A stretch of DNA of 31,756 nucleotides from JADLGH01 sp964586675 (lineage in GTDB: Bacteria > Desulfobacterota_D > UBA1144 > Nemesobacterales > UBA2774): assembly GCA_964586675.1 (NCBI GenBank), contig CAZPHQ010000032.1, positions 1 through 31,756 of the forward strand, given 5' to 3'. Position 1 is the stretch's first letter. The number at the start of each line of letters is the position of its first letter. The notes beneath the pieces are model-generated. The model saw only the letters and a program-made list of their open reading frames with translations. It was not told the DNA's origin and ran no database searches. The translations under genes and the position numbers were made by a program. Of this stretch, positions 31,702 to 31,756 are shown in pieces.

Positions 31702-31756
31702 ATGAAATTCGGAGTTGGATACTACAGCCTTCAGTCGCCCCCTCACAACCCGAGGC
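31702..31756 (+). CDS. probable LLM-class flavin-dependent monooxygenase, N-terminal fragment
   Basis: Eighteen codons (MKFGVGYYSLQSPPHNPR) before the window ends. The beginning is like that of bacterial luciferase-like (LLM) oxidoreductases, which start MKFGI-Y followed by an LQ/P segment. AAGGAGATACA precedes the ATG, a strong ribosome site. It is in the same direction as the decarboxylase-like gene and likely co-transcribed under the LysR regulator. The family call is tentative because of the short length. Confidence 0.55.
   Translation, partial: MKFGVGYYSLQSPPHNPR

Noticed and set aside
1..31756. CRISPR arrays, rRNA or tRNA genes
   Set aside because: No regularly spaced repeat array, cloverleaf or ribosomal RNA sequence was found on reading either strand; a dedicated tRNA or CRISPR search was not possible.

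Overview
The window is about 32 kb from a diderm (Gram-negative) bacterial chromosome. Outer-membrane porins, a type II secretion gene set and a Tat-exported lipoprotein all point that way. The gene mix (split gspLMN, fused chorismate mutase/prephenate dehydratase, UMF1-type MFS transporter, exported bifunctional-nuclease domain) suggests a deltaproteobacteria-like lineage such as Desulfobacterota or Candidatus Dadabacteria. That is inference; nothing here fixes the taxonomy.

Region 1 (1-5516) is a phosphate-response area. It holds the start of an exported protein on the minus strand, a calcineurin-like phosphoesterase, a phosphate-selective-type porin on the minus strand, and a divergent phoB-phoR two-component pair. 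Four direct repeats with an exact 11-bp period lie between the porin and phoB and match the layout of a PHO box. A shorter repeat of the same kind lies in front of the phosphoesterase.

Region 2 (5586-16193) is a long minus-strand block: UMF1 transporter, dnaA, dnaN, comF, gspL-gspM-gspN, a cupin, an exported DUF151 protein and pheA. DnaA boxes cluster on both sides of dnaA. A run of DnaA-trio triplets sits next to an AT-rich stretch between dnaA and dnaN, so this is a strong candidate for the chromosomal origin.

Region 3 (16292-22110) is mixed accessory or stress content: a small two-helix membrane protein, ferritin, an alpha/beta hydrolase, an ArsM-like methyltransferase, a frameshifted OsmC-family gene, a fluoroacetate-dehalogenase-like hydrolase, a MITE-like inverted-repeat element and a porin gene lacking its 5' end.

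Region 4 (22440-28757) has comM followed by a lower-GC insert: an anti-sigma factor (RskA type), a divergent ECF sigma factor (SigK type), a Tat-exported ferritin-like lipoprotein, a secreted fasciclin (FAS1) protein and an unknown exported protein. The insert is bounded on the right by a second, degenerate copy of the first 17 codons and promoter -10 of comM. Seven of the eight coding differences between the copies are synonymous third-position changes, so the fragment probably derives from another comM allele and marks an island boundary. A 34-bp direct repeat also flanks the last gene of the insert.

Region 5 (28757-31756) has a family 2 glycosyltransferase and then a LysR regulator divergent from an exported acetoacetate-decarboxylase-like protein and the first codons of a probable flavin-dependent (LLM-type) monooxygenase. 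Palindromic TGCA-containing sites overlap a strong sigma-70 promoter between the LysR gene and its target.
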